Below are positions 59,521 to 64,000 of a stretch of DNA of 64,000 nucleotides, piece by piece. This DNA is from Chionis minor. Taxonomy: Eukaryota > Chordata > Aves > Charadriiformes > Chionididae. The position numbers and the translations under genes are program-made. How positions within the stretch are numbered: the stretch's first letter is position 1; every line of letters begins with the position of its first letter. The notes under the pieces were generated by a model, which had not been told where the DNA came from, ran no database searches, and worked only from the letters and a program-made list of their open reading frames with translations. The stretch lies in the NCBI GenBank assembly GCA_013398295.1, contig VZSF01008831.1, forward strand, positions 124,001 to 188,000. Reading direction: 5' to 3'.

Positions 59521-62016
59521 TTGAAGCTATGGGTAGGGGAATCTAAGTTTATGAGTTACTTGAAACAGTCAAAAGCGTTTCAGACAAATGCATTATAAAA
59601 TCCTCTATGGATAAGCAATCAGATGTAATATAAGCTTCAAAAGTATGTAAAACATGAAATTGGTGTGTGTGTACTGAGATGTAAATGGATCTTGTATGGT
59701 TGAGTTCAAGCACAAGAAGGCAAGAAGGTTAAATAAAGTAGCCCTTGATTATTTGGAGAAACAGCAAAAGATTTGGGTAGGTCAAACCTTTGAATGTAGG
59801 CAATTTAGAACTCAGTAATAATGATTTTTTTCTGTTTCACAACAACTGAAAGATTTGCCATATAAAAAAGTAGTTTGAATTTAAAGAATAGATAGCAAGG
59901 AGAAAAAAAAGGGGGCTGGAATTAAAAGAATTATGAGCTATTTTAGAACCTCTGAGAGTTGTTCAGAGATGATGTCAGGACAAGAATAGCCTAGGAATAC
60001 ATCAGATCAAAAGAACCACCACAGAGTTTAATAACAGACCTCTAAGATGGATAAGAGAACCACACAGGGAAGTTGTCATACGATGCTGCTGAAATTATCA
60101 CCAAGTGGCTGTCACCCTGGGAAAAAAAGAGATGTCCCTGCAGAATTTTGTTGAAAATTTTTTTTCCTCTCTTCCTTTTTTCCTATTGCATAATTGATGT
60201 TACTTTTGTAACTGTACACTAACTTATAATAAAGTTTCTATGAGAAAGAGGAGGAAAGTTTTTAACAGACTGAACAGGCATTGTTGATACAAAAAATACA
60301 CACCTGAGGCCCACTGTAAGAATGGAAGAAATACATAATTCTGTCTTGGGAAAGGTAGAAGATTGGAAAGTCATACTCAGAGGCATCACACAGTGAACAA
60401 AGGTTCAGCTGTCTCTGAATGGGGTCATTGTCTTTCTCAGAGCTTCTATGAACTTCTGTTAAACATAAGCTGTTTGAAAAAAAACGGTACTATAGTACTG
60501 AAGGGAACCAGACATGAAAGAAGCCATCCTTTTTCCTTATTATGGAAGCCATCCCTTTTCTGTATCAGAGAATCAATGCAGTCTGGTGTAGAATATCACT
60601 AGTAGGATTTAACTCTCCAGCAGATAATCAGCATTTGATTGCTGTATCTTGAGGATCCTCTCTTCCCCTCTCCACACCTCCGTGTACACTGCTTTGCTAT
60701 TTCATTCACATGCAGGTGACTACTGTCCAAAAGGTGAATAAATTCTGATCAAGAGAAACACCTGTTTCTTTTCTTTGAAGACATTACTTTTTTAGCTCTT
60801 ATTTTTCAGTACCTGGGCCATAAATAACATTTTTTCTTATCAAAACTAGGATGTCTGAGGCAGAATTATTCTTGTGGCATGTGATTCAGTAGAAAACTGG
60901 TTTAAGTAATATCCAGGTTCTATTGGACTGACTGAAAACTTCAATTCAGGAGATCCATCCTGACTAGATGACTTCTCATCCAGACAAAAATGTTCAATTT
61001 TTTGCCCTTTGTGGAGGAAAACAACAACATTAACAAAACACCTTGGAAAATGCTGAAGTTCTACTGTCCACCACTTCGGCGTGAATTATTCTAAAGGGAA
61101 AAGTAAGTGGAAATACTTAGGGATTCATCAGAGAGCCTTTTTTATTCATGAAAATTATTATGTAAATTTCTGGCTTAAAGAAAGAACTACTAATAAATAC
61201 TCAAGTTGTAGAAAAATGGAAACTCAATAGGGATTACATTCACATGCTGTACTTCTTGATCCCTAATACTCTCCTTTTGGGAACAAATAATTGGATGATG
61301 AAATGTGATCTTAGGTAATGACCTTCTGAATGACTCCAAAAATCACGCACCTGAGAGATTTAAGTGGTATAGGAAGTACTGTAAGAGCAAGCTGAAAGTG
61401 GTAATTACACTGAAAGCTAGTGTAATTGTTAGGGGATCAATTGTCAAACACTGCAAACTTAAGAAAAGTTAATGAAAGATCAGTACACAGACTCATGTGA
61501 CTGCAGTGATTTGCAGATAATTAAGGACCAGGTTAGAAAACAGTGTGAGGGGAAAAAAAAAAAAAGCTATTCAGCTTACTTTCATTGAGTGACATTTGGA
61601 GGTATGCAGGATGTGAACATTTTTCTTAGAGTGGAGTCCAGTATTAAAAAAAAATAAATAATTCCCTCTTTCTCCTCAGTTATAGCATTTAGCTGTTAGG
61701 AAGTGACACCATTTAACTGAAGCAATTACCAACTGCTCCTCCCTGTCATGGGAACAGGAAACCCCTCAGAGTAGCTTTGCCACTGGAGAAAGTATCTTGA
61801 AGGTTAAGGGACAAGAAATCTCTGACTGGTTTTTTTTCATTAGGTTTCCATTACAAAACTTTTTTAGCAGCATGGAGAGAGAGGGTTTCTGGCTTTTGCA
61901 GAATGGAGGCCCCCAGTGTGAAGATCAGTTATAGTAGATGGCAGGATACCAAAAATATATACAATAGGATATGTTAGGAATATTACATATTCACACTGTC
62001 CTTGGTCTTTGCTCTC
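59521..62016. other. Unique sequence, no gene recognised
   Basis: No repeat or exon is identified. Poly(A)-type tracts lie at 61551-61565 and about 61645-61660. The longest frame is 79 codons with no known motif. Confidence 0.55.
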
Positions 62017-62275
62017 TATACTTGGTTTGGCTAGGAAGGAATTAATTACCTTCATATCAGCCCATATGGTGCTGTGCTTTGGATTTGGGGCTAAAACAGT
62101 GTTGATAGCACACCAGTATTTTGACTATTGCTGAATAGTTCTTGCATACCATCAAGGCTTTCTGGTTTTTCCCACTCTGACCTCCCAGCAAGTAGGCTGG
62201 GTGTTGACAAGAAGTTGGGAGAGGACACAGCCGGGACAGCTGACCCCAACTGACCAAAAGGATATCCCATACCAT
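62017..62275 (+). mobile_element. ERVL-like LTR fragment, type 1, 5' part only
   Basis: 'cttggtttggctaggaagga', 'tcagcccatatggtgctgtg', 'ggctaaaacagtgttgatag', 'ggacacagccgggacagctg' and 'atatcccataccat' correspond to the 5' half of the type 1 LTR at 18748-19328. The second half (the 'ctcagcaataaaag' part onward) is missing. It is a truncated remnant. Confidence 0.82.
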
Positions 62276-62392
62276 CTTTTTAGACCTTTCTGTCACCCTC
62301 ACCCAGCATAATTTTCCTTAGAACCCGGGAAATGGCACAAATGTCACAGAAAGAGCATTAATTGTTCCCCCTTCTGTACAAAACGTTAATTT
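62276..62392. other. Short unique gap between LTR and CR1 remnants
   Basis: It contains no recognisable element. The right edge joins the inverted CR1 tail. Confidence 0.5.
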
Positions 62393-62520
62393 TCATAGAA
62401 TTATGGAATGATTTAGGTTGGAAGGGACCTTAAAGATCATCTAGTTCCAACCCCCCTGCCACAGCAGGGATATCTTCCACTAGACCAGTTTACTCAAAAC
62501 ACGATCCAACCTGGCTTTCT
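62393..62520 (-). mobile_element. CR1 LINE 3' end, another subfamily, minus strand
   Basis: Plus-strand 'tcatagaattatggaatg', 'ttaggttggaagggacctta', 'gatcatctagttccaacccc' and 'actagaccagtttactcaaa' give a CR1 3' end. Its wording ('ttaaagatcatctagttcca', then a short 'gccacagcagggatatc' segment) differs from the copies at 20450 and 58096, indicating a different CR1 subfamily. Only about 130 bp remain. Confidence 0.9.
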
Positions 62521-64000
62521 ATATTATAATTCACTGTGGATGTAGACATGGATGACTGTGTCTATAGAAACAGAAGTTGCACAATTAACACTGGACAAAT
62601 CATCCAGGATGAATACGGAGCTTCTAAGAAAAAAAGCGCATCTTCTGTATATATATATATTTGACAACCAAAGATTGATACAGTAAACATGCTGCTTTGT
62701 ATGAACAAAAGGATTCTCTAGTTTATTCCCTTAGAGACCTCATCTTACGAGTCTGTCTAATGGCCTCATCTTTCCTGTCAACTGATGTTATAAAGGAGCA
62801 TTCTAACACCTAAGGCAGCTGCTTATCTAAACAAGCAATGTCATGCAAGTGTCTCTAGAGCAATCTAATGTCTCTATTGTTAAATGTTTTCTTTCAGCAG
62901 AAGAATGTACTTGTTGCCTATTTTGGAGGCTGATCTTTTTGAAGAGCGTTTGACATATATTTGAAGTGCTCTATAAGAGATTGGCAATTGTATGCAGTAG
63001 ATATATTTAAGTCTCTCTCCTGTTCTATTCTCTCTCTCTTCCATCAGCAGCATACCTTCATACCTATCCTGATTTCTGTCTCATTCCCTTGCTCTGCAGT
63101 CTGGTAATTTTCTTCCTCTTTCCTGGACAAACGCATCTGGTATAATCCCCTCATTCATAATGTCATGCTTCCCTTTTGGTCCATTCTGTTCCTAGTTACT
63201 TTCCTGGTAGTGTGTGTTAGTTTCCTCCTACAGATGATTCTACTTCTGCCTGTTTGTTTCAGGGAACTGAATGTAGTACCTGGCCAGCTGCTTGTTTCAA
63301 TCAGATTTTGGAAACCTCTAGGTTGATGTGGCAGTAGTACAATAAAAACATCTGAATATCTGTTAAAAGATGCTGAAACCATGCTATTGAATATTTAAGC
63401 CAGTATTGCAGAATTATCACACATATGAAAACATTATTCAGCACCAGATTTTTTTGCCAGCCTTTTCAGAAAGTCTTAACTACAGAGAGAATAATTGGTT
63501 ATGGGAATTGACTAAGAGACTGAAATCTTGATAAGTTACAGGAAAAGAAAATTTGCTCTCAACAGTTTTATTGTACTAGTTGTACCTTTACTAATGTGTA
63601 TGACTATGCTTTATTCCTAATATTTTATACTAGTAATCACTATAAGTATTTAGATTAAAGACCTTCTTAAACCACAGAATAAACCATCTGTTGCCACTGC
63701 TGTTTTGTTCTTTTTTCTGTCTTTCATGTTTCTTTTTGATTAATGATCAGCAAATGACCACTTTTTCTTTACCTACAAGTTCTGAAACATTATATGAGCA
63801 GCACTCGGAGATCACAAGATTTTGCCTACTTTTCCACAGAAGAAGAAAGCCTCCATTATTGCTAAGTTTTCAACAGTTACACACTAAACTGGTTAATAAG
63901 AAAACTAAAGTCAAGTGACCAAGGTATCACCCAACTAAAAATGACTATACTCATCCATTAAAAATGGATACAAGACTGAATATAAAGCAAGCACTAAATC
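62521..64000. other. Unique sequence to window end
   Basis: A short TA repeat (62648-62660) is present. No gene or mobile element is recognised. Confidence 0.55.

Noticed and set aside
1..64000. Search for CRISPR arrays, operons, bacterial-type promoters, tRNA or rRNA genes
   Set aside because: The window is vertebrate nuclear DNA; no regular spaced repeats or RNA-gene structures were seen by eye.

Overview
This window is nuclear DNA from a bird, most likely a neoavian and possibly a songbird. The evidence is the repeats. There are many 5'-truncated CR1 (chicken repeat 1) LINEs ending in the ATTCTGTG-type octamer tail, and several LTR types I recognise as avian endogenous-retrovirus LTRs. 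The background is AT-rich, with no operons and no ribosome-binding-site/ORF organisation. It reads as intergenic or deep intronic sequence. I found no credible host protein-coding exon, tRNA or rRNA gene, and no CRISPR array. The many short reading frames are what chance gives in 64 kb or lie inside repeats.

Layout. 1-8.8 kb is unique AT-rich DNA with one ancient repeat remnant near 4.2 kb. A plus-strand CR1 with a broken reverse-transcriptase ORF lies at 8.8-9.9 kb. About 9 kb of unique sequence follows, including one possible decayed coding stretch near 10.4 kb. An ERVL-like LTR is at 18.7-19.3 kb, a short minus-strand CR1 abuts a 5'-truncated LTR of a second type at 20.45-21.26 kb, and an old CR1 is at 22.6-23.3 kb. 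23-31.5 kb is mostly featureless. A complete solo LTR with a perfect 5-bp target-site duplication (TSD) is at 31.5-32.3 kb. At 33.7-34.9 kb an ERVL-like LTR is split by a solo LTR with a perfect 6-bp TSD. At 35.7-37.1 kb an old CR1 is split by a 1.04-kb LTR carrying a minisatellite-like array. At 40.8-42.3 kb a CR1 is broken twice, by a small CR1 3' end and by a solo LTR. A GC-rich, CpG-poor island is at 46.8-47.2 kb, followed by another CR1. At 55.4-56.2 kb an LTR of the 31.5-kb family has a decayed lysine-tRNA-type primer-binding site directly next to it, so it is a proviral remnant and not a solo LTR. A 1.4-kb CR1 with recognisable RT motifs lies at 58.1-59.5 kb, and small LTR and CR1 fragments at 62.0-62.5 kb.

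The biology here is a layered record of transposition. Old CR1s were hit by LTR elements, and LTRs by other LTRs, with most proviruses collapsed to solo LTRs. Nothing suggests a working gene system. The most informative items are the three nested insertions with readable order, the LTR plus primer-binding-site remnant with an open frame behind it, and the unclassified GC-rich island. Coordinates of old repeats are approximate because they were aligned by eye to remembered consensus features; TSD and LTR-edge coordinates were read base by base.
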